Assembly (NCBI GenBank): GCA_021805775.1
Contig: JAJZED010000008.1
Coordinates: 35,907-99,906, forward strand
Reading direction: 5' to 3'
DNA from: a bacterium
Lineage (GTDB): Bacteria > Vulcanimicrobiota > Vulcanimicrobiia > Vulcanimicrobiales > Vulcanimicrobiaceae
DNA: 64,000 nt
The position numbers were made by a program, and so were the translations under genes. This document shows positions 53,507 to 60,401 of this stretch, in pieces. A model generated the notes under the pieces. It had not been told where the DNA came from and searched no databases. It was given only the letters and a program-made list of their open reading frames with translations. Each line of letters begins with the position of its first letter. Positions within the stretch are counted from its first letter, which is position 1.

Positions 53507-54292
53507 ATGTTCAATCGCCTGCCCGAGCCAGATACTACCCCCCTGGGTAATTCGCCCCTCGGTCTCGTTCTCTGCACCCTTGCTATCGATGAGGAACGGC
53601 CGCTCAAATCGCGTGACGCAACTCAATGGCAGCGTCGCCTGGCCGAGGCCTATTCGGCAGGGTCGCTAAATCGCGTCATTCAGCAAACCGTCAATCTCCG
53701 CATGGGCCCCCTTGGGGCTCAGGCGACCGGACAGCCCGAAATGCAGGAAGGGTGGCGTCTGGTACGGCGTGACGGCGCTGGCTATGCCGAGATGTTTGCC
53801 GGTAGCTGCACCGTCGCCGCGACGAGGTTCCCGGGGTTCGTAGTATTTCGCGAACAGTTGCGCGCCGTTTGGGCTGTCTACGCAGATATTCTCGATCCGC
53901 AGGTACGATCGCGCCTATCGATCCAGTACTTTAATGCCCTTAGCGAAGAGGGCGCCACGTCGGCTACGTATTGGGAAACACGTGTCCACGAGCGCTTCCT
54001 GGGGTTGGCCGCTGACGAGCGGTTTGCCGATATGCTAACTAACGAAATGGGAATCGTCGATTTTCAGGGTGAGCGGTTCTCATGTCGTTTGCGGCATGCG
54101 ATCCAGGCGGACGCCGCGATTGCCGGCAACATAGCGTACGTGTTCGACATCGAGGTTAAGGATGAAGCGCCGGTCGATCTCGATATGGCAGCATCGCTTG
54201 AGGAAGTTGAGCAGATGAACCGCGGTGCGCTTCAGATGTTTCAGGCCGTGCTAACGGAAAACTATTTACGCGAGCGCCGCGCAGATGTCTAA
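53507..54292 (+). CDS. TIGR04255-like protein, unknown function
   Basis: 261 residues. The overall plan (N-terminal short strand block, a middle with VVFREQLRAVWAVYADILDPQVRSRLSIQYFNAL, and a C-terminal DLDMAASLEEVEQMNRGALQMFQAVLTENYLRER helix pair) resembles TIGR04255, a conserved family often found near regulators in accessory regions, with no proven function. I cannot confirm the match without a profile search. The gene may be leaderless and overlaps the next by 8 bp. Confidence 0.6.
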   Translation: MFNRLPEPDTTPLGNSPLGLVLCTLAIDEERPLKSRDATQWQRRLAEAYSAGSLNRVIQQTVNLRMGPLGAQATGQPEMQEGWRLVRRDGAGYAEMFAGSCTVAATRFPGFVVFREQLRAVWAVYADILDPQVRSRLSIQYFNALSEEGATSATYWETRVHERFLGLAADERFADMLTNEMGIVDFQGERFSCRLRHAIQADAAIAGNIAYVFDIEVKDEAPVDLDMAASLEEVEQMNRGALQMFQAVLTENYLRERRADV

Positions 54293-55268
54293 ACGCACGT
54301 CGCTAGTTTCCCCACCGCCCTTTGGCAATAGCTTGGCCGCGGTCGATGTTGCCGCAATGGCAGGGTATATGGTCGAGGAGCAGGCCACGGCTTTGATCGA
54401 CTACGACGACTGGAGGACGTGGCGCCTTGCGCCTGAGCTGATAGGCTCCAATAGTAACTCGCTGTATGCGCGGCCGCCGCGCAACCTTAATCTTACCGAC
54501 GCCCATGCCGCGGTTCAGACGATGGGTTCTATGTTTGTTGATTCCGAATCCCTTTACGACATCATCGCATCTCAGCTTGACGTAGTGGAGCACGTTGTTA
54601 GTGATGCCGGCGTTTCCTCGCATGTTCTCGAAGTTGCGGACACGGTGCTTGAGGAAGGGGCCGATCGGGCGCGTGCCCATGCGGCGAATATAGATCGCTT
54701 CCGGGAGCAGTTTCGCGTGCGATTTACACGTGGCAGCGAGTCGCAGCCAGCGCCTTCTGAGGTGGTAATCAATCGGCTCGTCGACGATAAACCTTCGTTT
54801 CAGGTTCTACGGCATACCGAAACGGCGCCTGGCGAAGCTGTTGTTAATACTGCGTCGCGCGAGGACTATTGGGGGAAGATTCGTTCGTCATTACAGCGTT
54901 GGCTCGGACTCTCACTCGAGGATCTGGCCAAGCTACTCGACTTGTCCAAGGCTACGATAGTATACATCAACGCCCCCGACCGTAAGGTGCGGCCGATGAC
55001 AGCGAATAAAGTGCTTAATCTCTACGGCACCGTTGTGCCAATGGTTGAGGCGAAGGGCGAGGAATATACCCGTGCGTGGTTCGCAGCCACGGGTCGTGCC
55101 GCACTCGACCGAGGAACAGTCCAACTTGAGCGAGAGATAAGGTCAATTTTGGCGCGCGGCCGCATAAACGCAGAAGCGATAGCGATATCGCTGGAACCGG
55201 ACACCGATGTTGACGAGGAAGCTCCTGAGCCCGGACCCGTTCGTGCGCAAGGAATCCCCATTCATTGA
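54285..55268 (+). CDS. Protein with C-terminal helix-turn-helix, unknown function
   Basis: 327 residues. The N-terminal 200 residues are unrecognised. Residues about 210-255 (LQRWLGLSLEDLAKLLDLSKATIVYIN) form a clear helix-turn-helix of the Xre/MbcA (DUF2384-type) kind, followed by KVLNLYGTVVPMVEAKGEEYTRAWF, which is like the antitoxin DUF2384 helical core. A regulator or antitoxin role is suggested by this. It overlaps its neighbours at both ends, by 8 and 4 bp. Confidence 0.6.
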   Translation: MSKRTSLVSPPPFGNSLAAVDVAAMAGYMVEEQATALIDYDDWRTWRLAPELIGSNSNSLYARPPRNLNLTDAHAAVQTMGSMFVDSESLYDIIASQLDVVEHVVSDAGVSSHVLEVADTVLEEGADRARAHAANIDRFREQFRVRFTRGSESQPAPSEVVINRLVDDKPSFQVLRHTETAPGEAVVNTASREDYWGKIRSSLQRWLGLSLEDLAKLLDLSKATIVYINAPDRKVRPMTANKVLNLYGTVVPMVEAKGEEYTRAWFAATGRAALDRGTVQLEREIRSILARGRINAEAIAISLEPDTDVDEEAPEPGPVRAQGIPIH

Positions 55269-56125
55269 ACGCGGCACCCTTTTTGCTGAAAAAGACCTAT
55301 ACGTGGCCGGACGACGTCCTTGCCGCGCTTGAAGCAATTGATCAAGGCACCGTTATCCACGCGGTGCCTTGCGTATACACCGCAAATGGGAAGGTAGGCA
55401 TTACTGCCGAGGCACGCGAGGTAACGCCCGAGGGCGAAGGTGCGGTAATTCTCGATGAAATATCCGTGATTGTTCTTTCACAGACTTGCGACATCCGTGG
55501 CGGTCCTGCCCGTCGGAACCCGCTGCTGGCCGTTGCTCCGGTATACCCCGTGAAGCTAATTGACCTCGGTTTGGCGCGGAACCCAGGATCGATTGCCAAT
55601 GCGAAATACTTGTGTCGGCTGACCGGACCGGGATTGCAAGACGACGTGTATGTTGCCGACCTCCGTTTCGAGTTTACGATCGAGAAGAGTATGGTTGTTG
55701 GGCGGCGAGTTGAGCCAGGCTTTGCCGACATCGACAGCGCCTACACGTTTGCAAAGGTGCTTGGCGAACACCGCCGACGTGGGGCGTTCTCGCGCGGCCT
55801 AGAAGACCTCTTGCAATCGCTTGGGAAGTTCCTCCAGGAGAACGCCCTAGACGACCAGTTTTACGAGGTCCGCGTCTTCCCGCAACCATCGGCAGCAAGG
55901 GCAGATCGCGCGTCGATTTTGTGTATCAGTAATAGTCTTTCGAAGCAGCAAATTGTCGAGATTACCGAAATTCTCTCGTCATGGGTCCAAATTGCCGAGC
56001 AATTGAAATTCATTGAGCTGACGGGCTTCGATGTTCGCGATATCTGCGAAGTGACGTTGGCGGAAGTCGTCGACAGCTTGCCATTTTACTATCGAGAGTT
56101 GAGTGAGGATCCACCAGCACCGTAG
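55265..56125 (+). CDS. Unknown protein with SQTCD motif
   Basis: 286 residues from a TTG overlapping the preceding stop. It contains ISVIVLSQTCDIRGG near residue 75, a recurring motif in an uncharacterised protein group in which Cys and Asp are invariant, and LVVPVYPV-like strands after it. The C-terminal half is helical (LEDLLQSLGKFLQENALDDQFYEVRVF). I do not know its function. In the three-gene cassette it would be the third and possibly effector component; this is inference. Confidence 0.55.
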   Translation: MNAAPFLLKKTYTWPDDVLAALEAIDQGTVIHAVPCVYTANGKVGITAEAREVTPEGEGAVILDEISVIVLSQTCDIRGGPARRNPLLAVAPVYPVKLIDLGLARNPGSIANAKYLCRLTGPGLQDDVYVADLRFEFTIEKSMVVGRRVEPGFADIDSAYTFAKVLGEHRRRGAFSRGLEDLLQSLGKFLQENALDDQFYEVRVFPQPSAARADRASILCISNSLSKQQIVEITEILSSWVQIAEQLKFIELTGFDVRDICEVTLAEVVDSLPFYYRELSEDPPAP

Positions 56126-56198
56126 AGGATTAGCTGGGATATCAGAGCAGCAAACCGCTTAATTACATATTCATCCCAGCTCTTGGGGGGATTGACAG

Positions 56199-56345
56199 AT
56201 GGCATCGATCCAATTTCACCCGAGCCCCGAACGGCGAATCGAAGAGAAATATCGCCTTTCGGGCATCGCTCAGCCCACGCAGCCGGATTTGATCGGCGGC
56301 GCGATCTGGATCAGCGTAATAGGGTGGGCAGAGGTCGCTCGATAA
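56199..56345 (+). CDS. Possible small protein, 48 residues
   Basis: An ATG after GGGGGGA (56186-56191) opens MASIQFHPSPERRIEEKYR and ends WAEVAR. The sequence is balanced but has no recognised family. It lies between the cassette and the right-hand motif; the opposite strand has a similarly long frame, so it may be chance. Confidence 0.3.
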   Translation: MASIQFHPSPERRIEEKYRLSGIAQPTQPDLIGGAIWISVIGWAEVAR

Positions 56346-56355
56346 CACGGTCGGC

Positions 56356-56490
56356 ATGAAGCATCCCGATGCGTTCCTTGGGGAACTTGACGGTTTGGGA
56401 ATTTCCTTCAGGGAGGATAGCTCGCAGGAGCTGAGACCGGTCGATACATTAACAAATCTTGTTGCATATAACCCTTCTGACGGGCAGTAG
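56356..56490 (+). CDS. Possible small protein, 44 residues, ending in the right repeat
   Basis: MKHPDAFLGELDGLGISFRE opens at 56356 and its TAG (56488-56490) lies inside the GGGCAGTAG start of the right motif copy. It lacks a good ribosome-binding site but follows the preceding small ORF by 10 bases. It may be the surviving end of a larger gene cut at the island junction. Confidence 0.3.
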   Translation: MKHPDAFLGELDGLGISFREDSSQELRPVDTLTNLVAYNPSDGQ

Positions 56491-56552
56491 ATTCGTTAAG
56501 TTCGGTTAGTCCACTGACGAACGAAAAACGCCTGTCCGATCTGGGATTGAGG
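56482..56552 (+). repeat. Right copy of conserved structured motif
   Basis: The 44-base block (56482-56525) is a direct copy, 40/44 identical, of 46527-46570. The spacer to the invariant GGATTGAGG (56544-56552) is again exactly 18 bases but unrelated in sequence. A hairpin follows at 56559-56585. Same order and spacing as the left copy. Confidence 0.8.
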
Positions 56553-56558
56553 CCGAGA

Positions 56559-56585
56559 ACGGGCCCGCGCATCGAGCGGGCCCGT
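56559..56585 (+). terminator. 10-bp GC-rich hairpin after the right motif
   Basis: ACGGGCCCGC at 56559-56568 pairs perfectly with 56576-56585 around GCATCGA. There is no U tract and the next ATG is 25 bases on, so it could be a leader or attenuator stem of that gene rather than a terminator. Confidence 0.5.
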
Positions 56586-56609
56586 GTCGATTCCCGAGCG
56601 GAAGGCGAC

Positions 56610-57044
56610 ATGCGGCCGCGCTCGAAACGACCTCGTATGATCGACTGCCCGGAGTGTGATACTTCCGTTACGGGGAACGCAGGTTTTTGCACGAATTGCG
56701 GGCGGATGCTTCAGGCAGCGAACTCGCAGGGCCTCTCCGACTACCTCTCTGTGGTCGGCGGAGTTTTCCTCGGAGCCGTCGCGGCATGGGTTCTCAATAA
56801 CATGCTCGTCGGCCCGCTATCGCTTGCCATCCTTTTCACGACCACCCACCCGAATGAGGCAGCGCAACGCGTTGCGACCTTTCATTTGGTGCTTGGAATA
56901 GGGCTCCTGATCGGCATGCTTGTGTCGATCGTGCGCCGCCTTCGAATGCACACGTTGCTCGGCGCCTCGCTCTACACCACCGCCTTTGTTTTGGGCATCG
57001 GCTACACGCTTACGGCAGCATCCTCGCTGACCGCCATGCGATGA
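56610..57044 (+). CDS. Zinc-ribbon membrane protein
   Basis: 144 residues. An N-terminal zinc ribbon (MIDCPECDTSVTGNAGFCTNCGRML, four Cys) is followed by three membrane helices (VVGGVFLGAVAAWVLNNMLV, FHLVLGIGLLIGMLVSIV, SLYTTAFVLGIGYTLTAA). GGAAGG precedes the ATG at 56610; an internal ATG at 56637 is possible. It is coupled to the next gene, a related zinc-ribbon membrane protein, by ATGA. Function unknown. Confidence 0.72.
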   Translation: MRPRSKRPRMIDCPECDTSVTGNAGFCTNCGRMLQAANSQGLSDYLSVVGGVFLGAVAAWVLNNMLVGPLSLAILFTTTHPNEAAQRVATFHLVLGIGLLIGMLVSIVRRLRMHTLLGASLYTTAFVLGIGYTLTAASSLTAMR

Positions 57045-57466
57045 CTTGCCCGAACTGTGGTGCTGCTGGCGATGCAGATATACGCTATTGCGCGAACTGC
57101 GGCTACGCGGTCAATGCACCGCCGCGAAGCGCATCGGGGCGCGGAATCTTAGAATCCGGTACAGCTGGATTTCTAACAGGAATATTTACATCGCCGTTCT
57201 TCTATGTGGCCATATTGTCGTTCGGGAGCGCCTCCTTCGGTAATATAGGGCCGCCCCCGCCAAATACCGAATTTGGGGTTGCAAGAGGAGAGGCAGATTT
57301 CGATATGGTCGTGTCAATCGTTCTTGCGCTCTCGTTGATGGTGTTGTTCGTCTTTCAACGGCAAATGCGTCCGTTCTTACGGGCGTTCGCCATCACGGTC
57401 GCCTTTCTCTTACTCGGTGGCTTTTTGCTCTGTGACGTCTTCGTATATAGCGCGCTTGGCAACTAG
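57041..57466 (+). CDS. Zinc-ribbon membrane protein
   Basis: 141 residues. Opens with a zinc ribbon (TCPNCGAAGDADIRYCANCGYAV) and has hydrophobic segments (GFLTGIFTSPFFYVAILSF, MVVSIVLALSLMVLFVF, FAITVAFLLLGGFLLCDVFVY). It probably pairs with the preceding gene in the membrane. It is followed 35 bp later by the Lgt-like gene. Function unknown. Confidence 0.72.
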   Translation: MTCPNCGAAGDADIRYCANCGYAVNAPPRSASGRGILESGTAGFLTGIFTSPFFYVAILSFGSASFGNIGPPPPNTEFGVARGEADFDMVVSIVLALSLMVLFVFQRQMRPFLRAFAITVAFLLLGGFLLCDVFVYSALGN

Positions 57467-57501
57467 CGGTACCATCGTTAGCCCCATGGAGGTTCGCAGC
57501 G

Positions 57502-58212
57502 TTGGAATTCTTTGAAACTCATCTCCGAGCGTTCGTCGCCGCCCCGATCTACGGCCTCGCGTACCTCGTCGCGGCGCTCGTCTTCTGGCGTGTCGCCCGG
57601 CGACGGAATATGGCTACCGATGGGATATCCGTGCTTCTGGTAGTCGGGCTTGTCGGTGGTTTGGCGGCGGCTAATCTCGCGCAACTGATCTTTACGGGCC
57701 AGCCAGGCAAAAGCATTGAGGGCGGGATCGCCGGCGGGTGGATCGCGGTCATACTCGCAAAGCGCTATCTGCGCATTCGTCGCCCGACCGGCGATCTCTT
57801 CGCGCTCGCAATTTCGGCCGGAGAGTCGATAGGACGGATCGCGTGCTTCATCGGCGGCTGCTGTTACGGCAAAGCCGCCACGCTCGCATGGGCGACCTAC
57901 GAACGCGGCGCGCTTCGCCAGCCGACGCAGCTCTATCTCGCGGCGTGGGCGGCGCTGACTTATGGCCTCCTTGTCGTGCTCGACCGACGGCGGGTGCTGC
58001 CGGAGAACGGTTTGTTCATCGTGCAAGGGCTGCTTTTTTGTTCCGGGCGGTTCGTTATTGAATTTTACCGCGCCGCTCCAGCATTTGCCTTCAGCTTAAC
58101 CGCCGCGCAACTCGGCGCACTCGCCGGCATCGTCGTATTCGGAACGCTCGCCCTGCGGATGCACGCACGAACGCGGCAGACTTCTCGCGCGCTCGCGGCG
58201 GCTTCTGCATGA
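57502..58212 (+). CDS. Lgt-like (prolipoprotein diacylglyceryl transferase family) membrane protein
   Basis: 236 residues from a TTG with GGAGG about nine bases upstream. It has seven or so membrane helices and the family region SAGESIGRIACFIGGCCYG plus RQPTQLYLAAWAALTY. Canonical Lgt has GRxGNFIN-E and an essential His; here it is GRIACFIGGCCYGK, so it is a divergent homologue, not the housekeeping enzyme, and might act on another glycerophospholipid reaction. It overlaps the radical SAM gene by 4 bp. Confidence 0.75.
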   Translation: MEFFETHLRAFVAAPIYGLAYLVAALVFWRVARRRNMATDGISVLLVVGLVGGLAAANLAQLIFTGQPGKSIEGGIAGGWIAVILAKRYLRIRRPTGDLFALAISAGESIGRIACFIGGCCYGKAATLAWATYERGALRQPTQLYLAAWAALTYGLLVVLDRRRVLPENGLFIVQGLLFCSGRFVIEFYRAAPAFAFSLTAAQLGALAGIVVFGTLALRMHARTRQTSRALAAASA

Positions 58213-59720
58213 CGTTAGCAACGCACGACTATACGCTCCTGAAGAGCGTACGTGCGGTCTGCCCGCGATGCTTTGAGGAAAACGAAAACTTCGACCCTCA
58301 ATACCCGATCGACATCTGCGACGGCCATCTCGTCGAACGCGAAGGGCGCGTTTTCTTGCGTCGACATTGCCGCCGCGGGCACGGCGAGGTGTGGTCGCTC
58401 TACGAAGAAAACGCCGAACTCTGGCGCTATCTCCAGCAGTGGCGCGTTCCGACGAAGATCGTCAACCCCGACACCGAAACGATCTATCCCGTCCCGACCG
58501 GCTACGAGTACGGTTTAGGGCCGGCGCATTTGCAGCATTCCTGTATCTATCTGCTCGACATCACGACGCAGTGCAACCTCGAATGCCCGGCTTGTTACGC
58601 GAGCTCGAGCCCGGCATTCTCACACTACCTGCCGCTCGATGCGATCCTCCATGCCGTCGAGCGAGCGATCGAGCGGGAAGGAGGGCGGATCGATGTCGTC
58701 ATGCTCTCCGGAGGCGAACCTACCGTCCATCCGCAATTTCTCGAAATCGTCGAACGGCTCGCTGCACTTCCGGTAACCCGCGTACTCATCAATACCAACG
58801 GCATTCGCTTGGCGAACGAGGACGCTCTTCTCGGTGTCGTCGCCGGATTGCGAGACCGCGTCGAAGTCTATCTTCAATACGATGGGCAGAGCAAAGCGAC
58901 GCACGAGCGGATGCGTGCCGACGATCTGACGGAAGTAAAGGCGCGTGCCGTCGAACGGCTGAGCGGGCAACGTATTTTCACGACGCTCGTGATGACGGTC
59001 GACCGCTATAATGCCGGCCAGATCGGCGAGGTACTCGATACGGCTTTTGCGACGCCCTACGTCGGCGGCGTGATGTTCCAACCGCTGTTCGCTTCGGGAC
59101 GCGCGCCGCAACTCGATCCGATGGCGCGCATTACGACGACCGGCGTGCTCGAGCGTATCGAAGAACAGTCGAGCCACGGTCTCCGCGCACGCGACCTCAT
59201 CGCGCTCCCCTGTAGCCACCCGGACTGTTGCTCGATCGGTTATTTCCTCAAGGGGAAGGACGATCGTTTCGTCGGCCTGGCATCGCTTCTCGGCGAGGAA
59301 TCGTTGCGAGGATCGCTCAGCATTTTCGGCAATCAAATTGCTTTTAGCGAGGGACTTGAGGAGGTTCGAGCGGCGCTGACCGGCGTGATGTCGGAGAGCA
59401 TGACCCTCTCGCGCCCCGAGTTGGTGAAGCACTTGCGTACGCTGTGCAGCACGTGTGGTGTCGGCGGTCTCGGAGATCTGCTGCGCGCCGCATTCGGCGG
59501 CAATGCGACGGCTCGCTTCGTCGGCGAGCGCGTGAAGCGCGTCACCATTAAGCATTTCATGGACGCTCATACGCTGATTACCGAACGGTTGGAGCAGTGC
59601 TGCGTTCACGTCGCGGGCGCTGGGAATGACCCGGTGCGGATGCCGTTCTGTGCGGCACGACTTTTTCCAAAGGTCCGTGCGCGAGCGCGGGAAGGGATGG
59701 TAACGCGTGGATCGCTCTGA
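58209..59720 (+). CDS. Tes-like radical SAM protein
   Basis: 503 residues. An N-terminal cysteine/histidine set (C18, C21, C54, H58) looks rubredoxin-like. The radical SAM cluster motif CNLECPAC is at 122-129, followed by MLSGGEPTVHP. The C-terminal region has CSHPDCC, CSTCGVGG and the FMDAHTLITERLEQCCVHV-RMPFCAA ending. These features resemble archaeal tetraether synthase (Tes; MJ0619 family), which couples lipid tails. Bacterial relatives are known but few are characterised. Substrate here is unproven. Confidence 0.8.
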   Translation: MTLATHDYTLLKSVRAVCPRCFEENENFDPQYPIDICDGHLVEREGRVFLRRHCRRGHGEVWSLYEENAELWRYLQQWRVPTKIVNPDTETIYPVPTGYEYGLGPAHLQHSCIYLLDITTQCNLECPACYASSSPAFSHYLPLDAILHAVERAIEREGGRIDVVMLSGGEPTVHPQFLEIVERLAALPVTRVLINTNGIRLANEDALLGVVAGLRDRVEVYLQYDGQSKATHERMRADDLTEVKARAVERLSGQRIFTTLVMTVDRYNAGQIGEVLDTAFATPYVGGVMFQPLFASGRAPQLDPMARITTTGVLERIEEQSSHGLRARDLIALPCSHPDCCSIGYFLKGKDDRFVGLASLLGEESLRGSLSIFGNQIAFSEGLEEVRAALTGVMSESMTLSRPELVKHLRTLCSTCGVGGLGDLLRAAFGGNATARFVGERVKRVTIKHFMDAHTLITERLEQCCVHVAGAGNDPVRMPFCAARLFPKVRARAREGMVTRGSL

Positions 59721-59970
59721 GCGAGGGACAACGTTCGAGGGGTGGGCGTTTACCTTCTGCAAAGCCGCTTTTTTGGCGCTGCTTTGCGGGAAGTACGCCG
59801 TACTGGTGCTTTCGCTGGCCGCCGCGGCGCTCTACATCGCGGCATACGCCATGGGAGTGCGAAGTTGGCGCTGCTGGGTGAAGCCGCCGTGGGTGGTGAT
59901 CTTTTTCATCGCGGTCATCATCGCGCAAGTCTATTTTCTATTCTTTCACCATCCGCAGTGGGTGCTGTAG
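59707..59970 (+). CDS. Small membrane protein
   Basis: 87 residues from a GTG overlapping the radical SAM stop. Two hydrophobic stretches (FCKAAFLALLCGKYAVLVLSLAAAALYIAAYAMG and WVVIFFIAVIIAQVYFLFF) indicate a two- or three-helix membrane protein. As third gene of the Lgt-Tes set it may help the lipid enzyme. No family recognised. Confidence 0.6.
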   Translation: MDRSERGTTFEGWAFTFCKAAFLALLCGKYAVLVLSLAAAALYIAAYAMGVRSWRCWVKPPWVVIFFIAVIIAQVYFLFFHHPQWVL

Positions 59971-59993
59971 CGCTCTCGACGAAAATCCCCGCC

Positions 59994-60398
59994 ATGAATC
60001 GCCTTGCTTTCGTCACGACGTCGGCTGCGGGCGCACTCGCGGCCTCGGCAAAACCGCCCTCGGCGCGCGCGGTCGCCGGCCTGACCGGAGACTGGAGCAG
60101 CACCGCGAGCGGTGAAGGCTCCTGCGGAGACTCCGTCGGGCGCTTCCAACTGACCGTGACGCAGTCGGGGAAGAGCGTTACCGGGTCGTACTACGGTGGA
60201 ACGGCCTCGCTTTCAGGCACGCTCGACGGCAACGTGCTGGTGGGTACGTGGAAAGAAACCGACGGAACCGGCTCGCTGCGCTTTATCTTCTCCGACGACC
60301 GCAACGCGTTCGAAGGAAGTTGGAGCATTCCGGGTTCGACGTCGATGGGGGGCTGGAGCGGCGAGCGGGCGCAGCCGTCGCTGCCCGCGACCCCCTAA
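59994..60398 (+). CDS. Small secreted beta-barrel-like protein
   Basis: 134 residues with an N-terminal export signal (LAFVTTSAAGALAASAK). The rest alternates strand and turn (GKSVTGSYYGGTASLSG, NVLVGTWKETDGTGSLRFIF, SFEGSWSIPGS-like) and resembles small META/lipocalin-like or avidin-like barrels. No conserved ligand motif seen. It ends 3 bp before the convergent lipoprotein stop. Confidence 0.6.
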   Translation: MNRLAFVTTSAAGALAASAKPPSARAVAGLTGDWSSTASGEGSCGDSVGRFQLTVTQSGKSVTGSYYGGTASLSGTLDGNVLVGTWKETDGTGSLRFIFSDDRNAFEGSWSIPGSTSMGGWSGERAQPSLPATP

Positions 60399-60401
60399 GC
60401 G

